Below are positions 33,323 to 42,539 of a stretch of DNA of 64,000 nt, in pieces (the first letter of the stretch is position 1; every line of letters begins with the position of its first letter). The stretch is from Comamonas odontotermitis (GTDB lineage Bacteria; Pseudomonadota; Gammaproteobacteria; Burkholderiales; Burkholderiaceae_C), in assembly GCF_014207855.1 (NCBI RefSeq), contig NZ_JACHKZ010000002.1, positions 214,728 through 278,727 of the forward strand, in the 5' to 3' direction. The notes under the pieces are model-generated. The model was not told the origin of the DNA. It worked only from the letters and a program-made list of their open reading frames with translations, and ran no database searches. A program made the translations under genes and the position numbers.

Positions 33323-34843
33323 ATGTCGTTGAATGACCGTGTGCGCTACAGCGCCTTGCATGCCCGCATCATGTCGGCCGAACAGGCAGCCGCCCTGATA
33401 CCGGCAGGAGCCAATGTGGGCATGAGCGGCTTTACCGGCGCAGGCTATCCCAAAGCCCTGCCGCAGGCCATTGCAGCCCACGCGCAGGCCGAACATGCCG
33501 CAGGCAGGCCTTACAAGATCAATGTCTGGACAGGCGCCTCCACCGCAGCCGAATGCGATGGCGCACTGGCCCAGGCGCATGCCATGGGGCAGCGCCTGCC
33601 GTTCAACACCGATCCAGTCGCGCGCAAGGCGATCAATGCCGGTGAAATCGACTTCATCGACATGCATCTTTCGCATGTGGCGCAGCATGCGTGGTTCGGC
33701 TTTCTGGGCCACATGGATGTCGCTGTGGTCGAAGTGCTGGGCGTCACCGCCGATGGCTTGCTGATTCCATCTACCGCCGTGGGCAACAACAAGACCTGGC
33801 TGGAGATTGCCGACAAGGTGATCCTGGAAGTGAACACCAAGCCGTCCGCCAAGATGGAAGGCATGCACGATATCTATTACGGCACGGCCATTCCGCCACG
33901 CCGCGTGCCAATCAACATGACCCACGCCGACGACCGTATCGGCCAGCCCTATCTGCAGGTAGACCTGAACAAGGTGATTGCGGTGGTGGAAACGCACAAG
34001 GGAGACCGCGACAACGTGTTTGCCGCGCCCGATGCCAACTCCAACACCATTGCCGCGTCGATCATCGATTTCCTCTCGCAGGAGATGAAGATGGGCCGCC
34101 TTCCCAAGGAAATGCTGCCTATCCAGTCCGGGGTTGGCAATGTGGCCAATGCGGTGCTGGCAGGCCTGCTGACCGGGCCTTTCGACAACCTGCTGGGCTT
34201 TACCGAGGTGCTGCAGGACGGCATGCTGGATCTTCTGCGCTCGGGCAAGATGAGCCGGGCTTCCGCCACCGCGATTTCGCTGTCAAACCGTGCGTACCAG
34301 GATTTCGAGGACAACATCGATTTCTACCGGGACCGCATCATCCTGCGCCCGCAGGAAATCTCCAACCATCCCGAGCTTGTGCGCCGCCTGGGGGTGATTG
34401 CCATGAACTCGATGATCGAGGCCGATATCTATGGCAACATCAACTCGACCCATGTGATGGGTTCGAGCATGATGAACGGGATTGGCGGCAGCGGCGACTT
34501 TGCCCGCAACGGCTATCTGTCGTTCTTCGTGACACCTTCGGTCGCCAAGGGCGGCAGCATCTCCTGCATCGTCCCCATGTGCTCTCACGTGGACCACACC
34601 GAGCACGATACGCAGATCATCGTTACCGAACAGGGCCTGGCCGATCTGCGCGGCCTCTCGCCCAAGCAACGCGCCAAGGTCATCATCAACCAATGTGCCC
34701 ACCCGGATTACCGCCCGATGCTGCACGACTACCTTGATCGCGCAATGAAGCAATCGGCCGGACTGCACACGCCACATATCCTGACCGAGGCCCTGTCGTG
34801 GCACCAGCGCTATCTGGATAGCGGCTCCATGAAAACCGCCTGA
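33323..34843 (+). CDS. Acetyl-CoA hydrolase/succinate CoA-transferase (Cat1/AarC family)
   Basis: 506 residues, full length. It shows GMSGFTGAGYPKALP near the start, NTDPVARKAINAGEIDF, IQSGVGNVANAVLAGL, the catalytic-Glu segment GFTEVLQDGMLDLL, SNIN-like YGNINSTHVMGSSMMNGIGGSGDFARN and VTEQGLADLRGLSPKQRA. Characterised members (AarC, Cat1) transfer CoA between succinate and acetate or propionate. The Glu is intact, unlike in the relative at 11514. Single gene with terminator; likely housekeeping acetate/succinyl-CoA exchange. Confidence 0.93.
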   Translation: MSLNDRVRYSALHARIMSAEQAAALIPAGANVGMSGFTGAGYPKALPQAIAAHAQAEHAAGRPYKINVWTGASTAAECDGALAQAHAMGQRLPFNTDPVARKAINAGEIDFIDMHLSHVAQHAWFGFLGHMDVAVVEVLGVTADGLLIPSTAVGNNKTWLEIADKVILEVNTKPSAKMEGMHDIYYGTAIPPRRVPINMTHADDRIGQPYLQVDLNKVIAVVETHKGDRDNVFAAPDANSNTIAASIIDFLSQEMKMGRLPKEMLPIQSGVGNVANAVLAGLLTGPFDNLLGFTEVLQDGMLDLLRSGKMSRASATAISLSNRAYQDFEDNIDFYRDRIILRPQEISNHPELVRRLGVIAMNSMIEADIYGNINSTHVMGSSMMNGIGGSGDFARNGYLSFFVTPSVAKGGSISCIVPMCSHVDHTEHDTQIIVTEQGLADLRGLSPKQRAKVIINQCAHPDYRPMLHDYLDRAMKQSAGLHTPHILTEALSWHQRYLDSGSMKTA

Positions 34844-34862
34844 TCAGACACTACGCACCCCC

Positions 34863-34894
34863 GCCCCGCCAGTCTCTGCTGCGCGGGGCTTTTT
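34863..34894 (+). terminator. Rho-independent terminator after the CoA-transferase
   Basis: Stem GCCCCGC/GCGGGGC (34863-34869 with 34883-34889) with a 13-nt loop, then five T. Confidence 0.85.
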
Positions 34895-34995
34895 CTATCT
34901 GTCTCCGAGGCAATTGCAGCACCAGTGGGCGAGGTGCAAAATGGCGGCGTTCCATGATTATGAATCATGGAAACCAGCATCTACGTATGTTATAT

Positions 34996-35019
34996 CTGCG
35001 CATGCAGCTATGAAAATCG
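34996..35019. repeat. Intergenic repeat copy
   Basis: The minus strand reads ATTTTCATAGCTGCATGCGC, nearly identical to the copy at 25891, in the leader of the MFS gene. Confidence 0.45.
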
Positions 35020-35066
35020 TAGCAATTTATCCGAATTCCTCATATATAACAGCATCGGAGACCAAC

Positions 35067-36368
35067 ATGGACACCCTGGAACAGCGCACCATCTCCAAGA
35101 TGAGTTGGCGGTTACTGCCACTGCTCATGGTCTGCTACTTCATCGCCTATCTCGATCGCGTCAACATCGGCTTTGCCGGGGCCAGCATGTCCAAGGATCT
35201 GGGGTTTACCGCCGCAGTCTTCGGCAGCGCAGCGGGCATATTCTTCCTGTCATACTTCTTGTGTGAAGTGCCCAGCAATCTGGCACTCGAGAAGTTTGGC
35301 GCTCGCAAATGGATCGCCCGCATCATGTTCACCTGGGGCATTCTGTCCGCAGCGCAGGCCTGGGTGGGGGGCGCCACCAGTTTCAACGTGGTTCGCTTTC
35401 TGCTGGGCATTGCCGAAGCAGGCTTCTTCCCTGGGGTGATCTTCTACATCACCCTCTGGTTTCCCGCCGCCTATCGCGCGCGCATTGTGGGCTGGTTCAT
35501 GTTTGCCATCCCCATCTCCACCGTGATCGGCGCCCCGATTTCCGGCTTCATCCTGGACATGGATGGCTTGGGCGGCATGCATGGCTGGCAGTGGCTATTC
35601 ATTCTGGAGGCGCTGCCCGCCGTCCTGTTGACGTTTGTCGTTCTGTTCTACCTGCCAGATGGTCCGCAAGATGCCAAATGGCTGTCTGCCGACGAGCGCG
35701 CCTGGCTGGACAAGACCCTGACCGCCGAGCGCCAGAACCGTGAATCCATCCACCACATCTCCTGGAAGCAGACCTTGCTCAACCCCAAGGTGATCGCGCT
35801 GGGTTTTGTCTACATGGGCATCACCGTGCCGCTGTACGGCCTGGGCTTTTTCCTGCCGCAGATCATCAAGGGCTTTGGCGGCCTGTCCAATGTGCAGATC
35901 GGCTTCATCAACGCCTTCCCTTATCTGGTTGGCGCCATCGCGATGATCTTCTGGACGCGCGGCTCCGACAGAATGAAGGAGCGCAAATGGTTTGTGCAAA
36001 TCCCTCTGCTCTGCATCGTTGCTGGCCTGTTGATCGCAGCCAACACCTCCGCGCCCGTGCCCAAGATGGCGGCCGTCACCTTGGCCGCCTTTGGAATCTT
36101 CAGTGCGCTGCCCACCTTCTGGACCTTGCCTACTGCATTTCTGAGTGGCACCGCCGCAGCCGCCGGGATCGCCTGGATCAACTCCATTGGCAATCTGGGA
36201 GGCTACATCGGCCCCACCATTTTCGGCAGCCTCAAGGACAAGATGGGCAATGATGTGTATGCCGTGATGTTCCTCGCATCGCTGGCTGTGGTGGCGTTCC
36301 TGCTAGTGCTCTTCATGCGACATGACTCTCGTGCGGAAGGTTTTGAAATCACGGCCCAGCCCCGCTAA
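35067..36368 (+). CDS. MFS transporter, anion:cation symporter family
   Basis: 433 residues from the ATG at 35067 (MDTLEQRTISKMSWRLLP), with GGAG 7 nt upstream; the open frame extends further but lacks a better start. Twelve membrane helices can be counted. Family motifs are YFIAYLDRVNIGFA in helix 1, GFFPGVIFYITLWFP between helices 4 and 5 and a central loop with DKTLTAERQNRE. The ACS family (ExuT, GudP, phthalate permease) imports organic anions with protons or sodium. No catabolic partner gene is adjacent, so the substrate is open. Confidence 0.9.
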   Translation: MDTLEQRTISKMSWRLLPLLMVCYFIAYLDRVNIGFAGASMSKDLGFTAAVFGSAAGIFFLSYFLCEVPSNLALEKFGARKWIARIMFTWGILSAAQAWVGGATSFNVVRFLLGIAEAGFFPGVIFYITLWFPAAYRARIVGWFMFAIPISTVIGAPISGFILDMDGLGGMHGWQWLFILEALPAVLLTFVVLFYLPDGPQDAKWLSADERAWLDKTLTAERQNRESIHHISWKQTLLNPKVIALGFVYMGITVPLYGLGFFLPQIIKGFGGLSNVQIGFINAFPYLVGAIAMIFWTRGSDRMKERKWFVQIPLLCIVAGLLIAANTSAPVPKMAAVTLAAFGIFSALPTFWTLPTAFLSGTAAAAGIAWINSIGNLGGYIGPTIFGSLKDKMGNDVYAVMFLASLAVVAFLLVLFMRHDSRAEGFEITAQPR

Positions 36369-36434
36369 CCCGGCTCACCCCCAGCGTTCCTGCCATGCGC
36401 CTTCGGGCGCTTTCATTGGCCACTGGCGCACGAA

Positions 36435-36612
36435 GAGCCGCCAACACAACCCAGCAAATCGTAGATTTGCGGTTGAGACGAGGCGCCAGGCCGCGTCAGG
36501 CGAAGCTGCAGGCAGTACAGACGTACGACAAGGCTGGGCGCCCCCGGCTGGGCACCCCCGGCTAGGCGCCCCCGACGAAGCAACGACGTATCAAGGGTTG
36601 TGTTAGCGGCTC
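36435..36612. mobile_element. 178-bp element with 18-bp inverted ends (MITE- or REP-like)
   Basis: The left end GAGCCGCCAACACAACCC (36435-36452) and the right end (36595-36612) are inverted repeats matching at 17 of 18 positions. Inside are a 7-bp dyad GCAAATC/GATTTGC (36453-36469) and three tandem 14-bp units (36533-36574). It sits between convergent genes, and its right end runs into the stop codon of the YihY gene. It has no coding capacity. I favour a non-autonomous inserted or REP-type element that may also end both transcripts. Confidence 0.55.
36533..36574. repeat. Three tandem 14-bp repeats
   Basis: Units GCTGGGCGCCCCCG, GCTGGGCACCCCCG and GCTAGGCGCCCCCG follow each other without spacing, inside the 178-bp element. 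Copy number could vary between strains. Confidence 0.8.
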
Positions 36613-37589
36613 TAAATCTGAAAATCCACCGTCGCAGCCTGCCCGGCGGGTGGCCGCGATGTATCTGCGGCATCGGCAGCCGGGTCTGCCTTGCCATGCA
36701 GTGCAATATCGGCATTGTCCAAGGCGCGCGCGCAACTAGCGCCGAATAGCAGAATCGCGGATGAGAAATAGATCCACATCAAAAGAACCACCAGCGAACC
36801 CGCCGCCCCGTAGGCAGACACCACGGCTGCGGTGGACAGATACCAGGCCAGCACCTGCTTGCCAATGGTGAACAGGAACGCGCCAATACCAGCGCCGGCA
36901 ATCAGATAGCGCAACCGTGGCTTGTCGCCCGTGCCGATGCGCATCATGCCAACGAACAGGGTCACCGTGATGACGAATGAGACCGCCTCGTTGACCACTC
37001 CCATCAACAGGCTGGGTGCCTGCATGTGCAGCACCGTTCCGGCCCATTTGGTGGTGACGCTGAGCATCGTGGTGATCACCAGAGAGATGAGCATCAAAAA
37101 GCCCAGCACCAGGATGTAGCCCAGACCGCGCAACCGCTGCATCAGTGAGTACCACCAGGGCGTGCCGCTCTTGTCCACATCCTGCCCATGGTTCCACAGC
37201 CGCTCCAGCGACGTCTGCAACTCCACAAACACGCCGGTAGCACCAGAAAGCAGCATCACAAAACCTACCGCCGAGGCAATGAGGCCCTGTGATTTGGTCT
37301 GCGCACTCTGCAGCGCGCCGCGCACCACGCCCGCCACTTGCGTGCCCATGACGGATTCCACCTGGTGGATCAGCGTGGATTCGATGTATGAACGGTCCAG
37401 CCACCAGCCCAGCAGCCCCACAATCAGCAGCAGAAGCGGTGCCAGGCTGAGCATGCCGTAAAACGACATGGCTGCGCTCATGCGCAAGCCATCGGCCCCG
37501 AGCCACAGCTGGGTCGCGTTGTAAAAGGGTTCAAGCGGATGTAAGCGCCTGGTCAATCGCTGCCAGGCCGGTTGTGGCGAATCATGCAT
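36612..37589 (-). CDS. YihY/BrkB family inner membrane protein
   Basis: 325 residues from the ATG at 37589 (MHDSPQPAW, preceded by GGGGG). About six membrane helices. Family parts are MSAAMSFYGMLSLAPLLLLIVGLLGWW, GVFVELQTSLERLWN, a central LVLGFLMLISLV helix, and AYGAAGSLVVLLMWIYFSSAILLFGA. YihY proteins were once called ribonuclease BN by mistake; their role is unknown, possibly envelope transport. The stop codon shares its last base with the right end of the inverted-repeat element. Confidence 0.9.
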   Translation of the reverse strand: MHDSPQPAWQRLTRRLHPLEPFYNATQLWLGADGLRMSAAMSFYGMLSLAPLLLLIVGLLGWWLDRSYIESTLIHQVESVMGTQVAGVVRGALQSAQTKSQGLIASAVGFVMLLSGATGVFVELQTSLERLWNHGQDVDKSGTPWWYSLMQRLRGLGYILVLGFLMLISLVITTMLSVTTKWAGTVLHMQAPSLLMGVVNEAVSFVITVTLFVGMMRIGTGDKPRLRYLIAGAGIGAFLFTIGKQVLAWYLSTAAVVSAYGAAGSLVVLLMWIYFSSAILLFGASCARALDNADIALHGKADPAADAADTSRPPAGQAATVDFQI

Positions 37590-37655
37590 CCCCCGATTCT
37601 GACGCGGCGGCCCCACTCCACTGTGTCAGCAATCGGCCATAGCTTGCTCAAATAC

Positions 37656-39416
37656 TCAGGTTCTGCGGCGCCATGCCATGCCCAGCAAGCCTGCCAGCAC
37701 GCTCAGCAAAGCGAGGGCTCCCGCCGACAACACCGGAACGCCCACGGGCGCTGACGGTGCAGAGCCATCCTGCACCACCACGCTCAAGGGCGTCAGCGTT
37801 TCACTGGGGGCATTCTCGGCATCACCGGTGTAGCGTGCGGTAAGCGCATGGGTGCCTACTGCCAGACTGCTGACCGCCAGGGAAGCCGAACCATCGACCC
37901 CGAGCGGCGCACTGCCAACGGGCGTGCCATTGTCACTGAAGGTGACTATGCCTGTGGCGACCGCCTTGGCTTCCAATGCCTTGCTTTCGGGAACCTGGGC
38001 GCTCTTGGGCTTGGTGGCCACTGTGGCGCGCAAAGTCAAGGGCCTGCCCGCGACGATGGGGTTGGGTGTGGCTGCCAGCGTCAACAGGGTGGGCACCTGT
38101 TCCGCAGACGAGCATGACACCGCGATATTCGTGACATTCGCGCCGCTGATCGTGCCGCTGCCCTGGGCTACGCTGCATGTCTGCGCTGGCGAAGTGGGTT
38201 GCGCCAGCACGGTGACCGCATAGGCCGCCGCATTGGCAAGCGGCGCTGGAAAGGTGACGCTGCCGTTGGCGCTGACGGGCAGCGTCTCCGCACTGTGGCT
38301 CTCGCCCAGCACCAGGCCTGTGCCAGTCAGGCCCGATACGGTACCACCCACGGTGTAGCGGCTTGGTGCAGCCGTTTCGCTGACCGACATGCGGGTACTG
38401 ACAGTGACTGAATCACCGGGCGCCAAGGTTCGTGTCCATTGCAGCGCGCCCCCGTTTTCATCGCAATTGGTATCCACACGGTTTTCGAGCTGCGCGCGGT
38501 CGATCTGTCGCCATATGGAGTTGAAGTAGCCCGCGAAATAGGCGTCAGGAGGAGTCTGCGGTGCCAACAAGATGGTGTGCGGCGCCACATCATCAGGGGC
38601 GGGGCAGCCACTGGTGCCACCGGACGTGCTTGCGCCCTGCCCTCCAGGGCTCGTGGTGGCGGCATCCAGATAAGGCCGTGTCTTGCCCTCGCCGATGGGT
38701 GATGCCAGCGCCGCGCCCAGCATGATCTGGGCCGCCCGCGTGGTGCCAATGCCCGCCGCATTGGCGAGCGTCAGCGCCTTGGTGAAATGGCGAGTGCCAT
38801 TGACATACTGCACCGTGAGTGTTGCACTGACCCCGGTATTGCCTAGGTCACTCTTCACCGTCACCGTGAATGGATCAGCAGCGGTACCGCTGCCCGAGAC
38901 GGCGCTCAGCGAGCGCGGTGTGTAAGGCGTACCCGTGAGCGTGAAATCGGTAATGTGCGAGCCGATATGTTGCGCAAAATCCGGCTTGAACAGCGCCCCG
39001 GGCCATGCAACGATGAAGCCCATGTCGGCAGTGCCATCCACCACAGTGTATGGCTGAACCAGGCCTCTGTCATGTACATCGCTGGCGGTGATCTGGAACG
39101 AATTGTCCTCGCCCACCCTGATCTGCAGGGGCGAGCCGGGAATGGTGACAGACGGTGTGGTCGCCGCAATGGCGAGTACCGGTAACACTGCTTGAACAAG
39201 AAGCAGCCCCTTGGCAGCAAAGCGGCGTGCAATTGCGCTGCAGACCACCGGAATATTGATCACGGGGCCGAGCAGCCCGGCTGCCTTTTTTTCAGCGGAA
39301 TGCGCCGTAGATTTCGCACGGGGCTGCACGACGACGCAAAGGGGTCGAGAAGAGAGAATCGAAAGGCGCACAAGCTGTCTCCAAAAGACTCGAAAATGGG
39401 TGATCTCCGAAAGCAT
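37656..39416 (-). CDS. Exported Ig-like-domain protein with IPTL/PEP-CTERM-type sorting tail
   Basis: 586 residues if it starts at the ATG at 39416. The N-terminus is uncertain, because the signal-like segment (ARRFAAKG, then a hydrophobic core ending LAIAA) lies about 60 residues in; a GTG at 39263 would place it at the start. The body is beta-rich, with a Big-type Ig domain near the end (TLRATVATKP, GIVTFSDNGTPVGSAPLG). The C-terminus has the tripartite sorting signal: VPVLSAG motif, hydrophobic helix, then RRRT. Such proteins are cleaved by exosortase/archaeosortase-type enzymes. Surface or secreted; ligand unknown. Confidence 0.72.
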   Translation of the reverse strand: MLSEITHFRVFWRQLVRLSILSSRPLCVVVQPRAKSTAHSAEKKAAGLLGPVINIPVVCSAIARRFAAKGLLLVQAVLPVLAIAATTPSVTIPGSPLQIRVGEDNSFQITASDVHDRGLVQPYTVVDGTADMGFIVAWPGALFKPDFAQHIGSHITDFTLTGTPYTPRSLSAVSGSGTAADPFTVTVKSDLGNTGVSATLTVQYVNGTRHFTKALTLANAAGIGTTRAAQIMLGAALASPIGEGKTRPYLDAATTSPGGQGASTSGGTSGCPAPDDVAPHTILLAPQTPPDAYFAGYFNSIWRQIDRAQLENRVDTNCDENGGALQWTRTLAPGDSVTVSTRMSVSETAAPSRYTVGGTVSGLTGTGLVLGESHSAETLPVSANGSVTFPAPLANAAAYAVTVLAQPTSPAQTCSVAQGSGTISGANVTNIAVSCSSAEQVPTLLTLAATPNPIVAGRPLTLRATVATKPKSAQVPESKALEAKAVATGIVTFSDNGTPVGSAPLGVDGSASLAVSSLAVGTHALTARYTGDAENAPSETLTPLSVVVQDGSAPSAPVGVPVLSAGALALLSVLAGLLGMAWRRRT

Positions 39417-39753
39417 AGGAGGCTTTTCCTGGTGCATGGCGCACCCGATATGCGAGCCGCTGGCACAGGGGGATGAAGTGCAGTGATTTCGACGGATGAC
39501 TGAAAAAAGCCGACGAGCGCCATTGGGCGTATCTTCTAATTTCATGTCCTGAATGACCCCGCCCCTGTCAGCCTGCAGGTTCGTCAGGCCTTGGTGCTGC
39601 CGAAGGCGCCATCCGCCCACCGCTTGACATTCACACCATGGCAATCTTTAGTGTGACTCCACTTCCCCCAAAGCGCTTGCAGAATGCTTTCTCGTTCTTA
39701 GCGCCTTGGATACCTCGTTGCACCGACTTGTCATACTTGTGCAAAGGACAGAC
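39417..39753. other. 337-bp gap with no clear gene
   Basis: Between the Ig-domain protein and the regulator region I see no ORF with coding character. A minus-strand frame ending at 39631 is open but lacks a supported start and runs opposite the regulator. The promoters of both flanking genes must lie here. GC content is lower than in neighbouring genes. Confidence 0.5.
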
Positions 39754-39849
39754 ATGAACCTGGCAAACCGGCAGAGAGAAAGTTCTGGCAAGCAAGGCGC
39801 TTTCCGCGTCGATATCGGCCGCCCTGGACAATCGCATGAAGCAGTTTGA
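39754..39849 (+). CDS. Possible 31-residue leader ORF before the LytTR regulator
   Basis: The ATG at 39754 has AAAGGA 6 nt upstream, better than the site before the regulator. The frame codes for a basic peptide starting MNLANRQRE and ends 14 bp inside the regulator gene. It could couple translation or be a remnant of an upstream gene. No homology is recognised. Confidence 0.3.
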   Translation: MNLANRQRESSGKQGAFRVDIGRPGQSHEAV

Positions 39850-40624
39850 TGTGCTGGTGGTCGATGATGAGCCGCTGGCCCGGCGTCGGCTCCAACGCAT
39901 GCTGCGCCAGCTGCCATGGGTTGGAACCATCGGTGAAGCGGCCTCCGTCACCCAAGCCCTGCAATGGCTTTCGCAGTCACAGGCGCATGTCTTGCTGCTC
40001 GACATCCAGATGCCGGGCGGCAGTGGGTTCGACCTGCTGCGGCAGTTGCCCGAGACCGAGCCACTGCCAGCGGTTGTCTTTGTCACCGCCTTTGACGACC
40101 AGGCACGCCGCGCCTTTGACGCCAGCGCAGTCGACTACATCACCAAACCCATTGAGCCAGGGCGCTTTCTCCTCGCGATGGAGCGCGCCCGCTCGGCGAG
40201 CGAATTGCGCAGCAGCGCGCAGAGGATTGCAGAACTCGAAGAGGTCGTCGCCAATCTCCGCCGTGCGGCGACCCCGCCCCTGCCGGGCCTGACCGAACTG
40301 TGGGTCAAAACCCAGGGGCAGTATGTGCGGATTGCAGTTGCCAGCATTCTGCGCGTACAGGCCGAACGCGACTACGCTCGCATCCATGCGGATGGGCGGG
40401 AGTTTCTGTACAACGCCAGCCTGTCCGAGCTGGAGCGCGAATTGCCGCAGCAGGAATTCATCCGCGTTCACCGCAGCACCTTGGTGCGCGTGGATGCGGT
40501 CACCCGCGTGGGAGTGGGCGCATTTTCATCGCTGACCATCGTGCTTTCCGATGGCGCCATGGTGCGGGTGGGTCGCACCTACACCTCCTCCGTCAAGGCA
40601 CAGCTGCTACAGCGTTTACGATAA
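39836..40624 (+). CDS. LytTR-family response regulator
   Basis: 262 residues. The receiver domain has the acidic pair Asp10-Asp11, the phospho-acceptor Asp56 in LLLDIQMPGGSG, the Thr in FVTAFD and the Lys in DYITKPIEPGRF. A short linker leads to a LytTR DNA-binding domain (about residues 155-262: LWVKTQGQYVRIAV, FIRVHRSTLVRVDAV). LytTR proteins bind direct repeats and control autolysins, alginate or uptake genes. The usual LytS/AlgZ-type histidine kinase is absent on either side, so it is an orphan in this window. Confidence 0.92.
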   Translation: MKQFDVLVVDDEPLARRRLQRMLRQLPWVGTIGEAASVTQALQWLSQSQAHVLLLDIQMPGGSGFDLLRQLPETEPLPAVVFVTAFDDQARRAFDASAVDYITKPIEPGRFLLAMERARSASELRSSAQRIAELEEVVANLRRAATPPLPGLTELWVKTQGQYVRIAVASILRVQAERDYARIHADGREFLYNASLSELERELPQQEFIRVHRSTLVRVDAVTRVGVGAFSSLTIVLSDGAMVRVGRTYTSSVKAQLLQRLR

Positions 40625-40750
40625 GGGTGCAGCCATTCTTACCAAACGACAGCGCGTCGATCTTGCCAACCGGGCATTCCTCATGAGATAGCAATGCGCG
40701 CTGCGCCCTTCAACACGTCTGCCGCAGGCACTTTCCAAAAGCAAAAGCAA

Positions 40751-40783
40751 GGGCCTGTTCACACGTTCTGCGTGAACAGGCCC
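40751..40783 (-). terminator. Terminator of the 5-oxoprolinase operon
   Basis: A perfect 12-bp stem GGGCCTGTTCAC/GTGAACAGGCCC with a 9-nt loop, followed on the minus strand by TTGCTTTTG. It lies 18 bp beyond the biotin carboxylase stop and also separates the convergent regulator. Confidence 0.8.
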
Positions 40784-40800
40784 GTCGGCCCAGACAAGGC

Positions 40801-42534
40801 TCAGTCGATACGTGCAATCACCGCGCCTGCCGCCTGGTAGCTTCCAGCCTCGGCCTTGAAGCTGATGCGGCCCGCGCGAGGCGCGTTGACCTGCATTTCC
40901 ATCTTCATGGCCTCCATCACGGCGATCAGATCGCCTTGCTGCACGGTGGCTCCATCGGTTACCTTCCAGGCGGTCAAGGTGCCTGCCGATACGGCGGTCA
41001 CTGCATTGGCATCCGCCTCTTCCTGTGGGGCCGCATAGGCGGCTGCGGCATGGCCAGCAACAGACAGGCCCGACAACAGCGATGCGGGCAGCCCCAGCAT
41101 CACGCGGCGACCATCCAGCTCAATCGCCATGCGTTGCAGGCCGCTGCTTTGCACGGGCTGCGGACGGTTCTCGGGCTGGGCATCCCACTGTGGCATCAGC
41201 TGGGTTTCAATCCAGCGGGTGTGCACGCCCATGTGCAGACCGTTCACGAAATCGTCGTGCGCCATCACCGCCTCATGGAAAGGCAGCACTGTGGGCACGC
41301 CCTCGATCTTGAACTCCTTGAGCGCGCGGCGCGCACGCTGTACGGCCACTTCGCGCGTCGGCCCCCAGACAATGAGCTTGGCCAGCATCGAATCAAACTG
41401 GCCTGCCACCATCGATCCGCTTTGCACACCACTGTCCACCCGCACCCCGGGGCCTGACGGCGCATCAAAGCGCGTCACCAGGCCAGGCGCAGGCAAGAAG
41501 CCACGGCCCACGTCTTCAGCGTTGATGCGGAACTCAAACGCATGGCCATAGGGAGCGGGCACGCTCGTGTCCGCCAGCACCTCGCCTTCAGCCACGCGGA
41601 ATTGCAGGCGCACCAGATCGGTGCCGGTGGTCTCCTCCGTCACGGGGTGCTCCACCTGCAGTCGGGTGTTGACTTCGAGGAAGGAGATGGCGCCGCTCTG
41701 GCTGAGCAGGTATTCCACCGTGCCCGCGCCCACATAACCTGCGGCCTGGCAGATCTCGCGTGCTGACTGGTGGATGCGCTCACGTTGCACATCGGTCAGA
41801 AACGGCGCAGGCGCCTCTTCCACCAGCTTCTGGTTGCGGCGCTGCAGCGAGCAATCGCGCGTACCCAGCACCCGCACATTGCCATGCTGATCGGCCATCA
41901 CCTGCGCTTCGATATGGCGCGGCTTGTCGAGAAACTGCTCGACAAAGCATTCGCCACGGCCAAAAGCGGTGACCGCCTCACGCACGGCAGCGCCGTACAG
42001 CTCATCAATATCGTCGGCCTTCCACACCACCTTGAGGCCTCGGCCACCGCCGCCAAAAGCAGCCTTGATGGCTATCGGCAAGCCGTGTTCGCGCGCAAAG
42101 GCATGGACTTCAGCCACATCCTTGACGGGCTCCGGCGTGCCGGCCACCAGAGGAGCGCCCACGCTGAGCGCCAGCTTGCGGGCTTGCACCTTGTCGCCCA
42201 ACTGCTCGATGGCCGAAGGGGGTGGGCCCACCCAGGTCAGGCCCGCGTCGATCACAGCGCGGGCAAAGCTGGCGTTTTCGGACAGAAAGCCATAGCCAGG
42301 ATGTACCGCGTCTGCCCCGCTTTGGCGCGCCACGGCGATGAGCTTGGCGATGTCGAGGTAGGTATCGGCCGGGCGCTGGCCCTGCAGCGCATAGGCCTCA
42401 TCAGCCATGCGTACATGCAGCGCGTCGATATCGTCGTCGGCATACACGGCCACACTCTGCAGGCCATGGTCGGCACAGGCACGGATGATGCGGACGGCGA
42501 TTTCGCTACGGTTGGCAATCAAAACTTTTTTCAT
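40801..42534 (-). CDS. Biotin carboxylase with C-terminal biotinyl domain
   Basis: 577 residues from the ATG at 42534 ([17 protein letters not shown]). Biotin carboxylase motifs include [12 protein letters not shown], the ATP-grasp [29 protein letters not shown] and [15 protein letters not shown]. Residues about 500-577 form a biotin-binding domain with EAMKMEMQ, where the Lys is biotinylated. No carboxyltransferase gene lies beside it. It is the last gene after pxpA and pxpBC, 5 bp from the latter. In the 5-oxoprolinase cluster it may feed a carboxylation step through the PxpC/KipA-type partner, or be an accessory for urea/amide-like chemistry; not known. Confidence 0.92.
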   Translation of the reverse strand: MKKVLIANRSEIAVRIIRACADHGLQSVAVYADDDIDALHVRMADEAYALQGQRPADTYLDIAKLIAVARQSGADAVHPGYGFLSENASFARAVIDAGLTWVGPPPSAIEQLGDKVQARKLALSVGAPLVAGTPEPVKDVAEVHAFAREHGLPIAIKAAFGGGGRGLKVVWKADDIDELYGAAVREAVTAFGRGECFVEQFLDKPRHIEAQVMADQHGNVRVLGTRDCSLQRRNQKLVEEAPAPFLTDVQRERIHQSAREICQAAGYVGAGTVEYLLSQSGAISFLEVNTRLQVEHPVTEETTGTDLVRLQFRVAEGEVLADTSVPAPYGHAFEFRINAEDVGRGFLPAPGLVTRFDAPSGPGVRVDSGVQSGSMVAGQFDSMLAKLIVWGPTREVAVQRARRALKEFKIEGVPTVLPFHEAVMAHDDFVNGLHMGVHTRWIETQLMPQWDAQPENRPQPVQSSGLQRMAIELDGRRVMLGLPASLLSGLSVAGHAAAAYAAPQEEADANAVTAVSAGTLTAWKVTDGATVQQGDLIAVMEAMKMEMQVNAPRAGRISFKAEAGSYQAAGAVIARID

Positions 42535-42539
42535 GGCTT

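Noticed and set aside
39631..40086. Minus-strand 151-codon frame ending in a Lys/Arg-rich segment
   Set aside because: Two thirds lie opposite the LytTR receiver domain, and no start with a ribosome site or homologue is evident.
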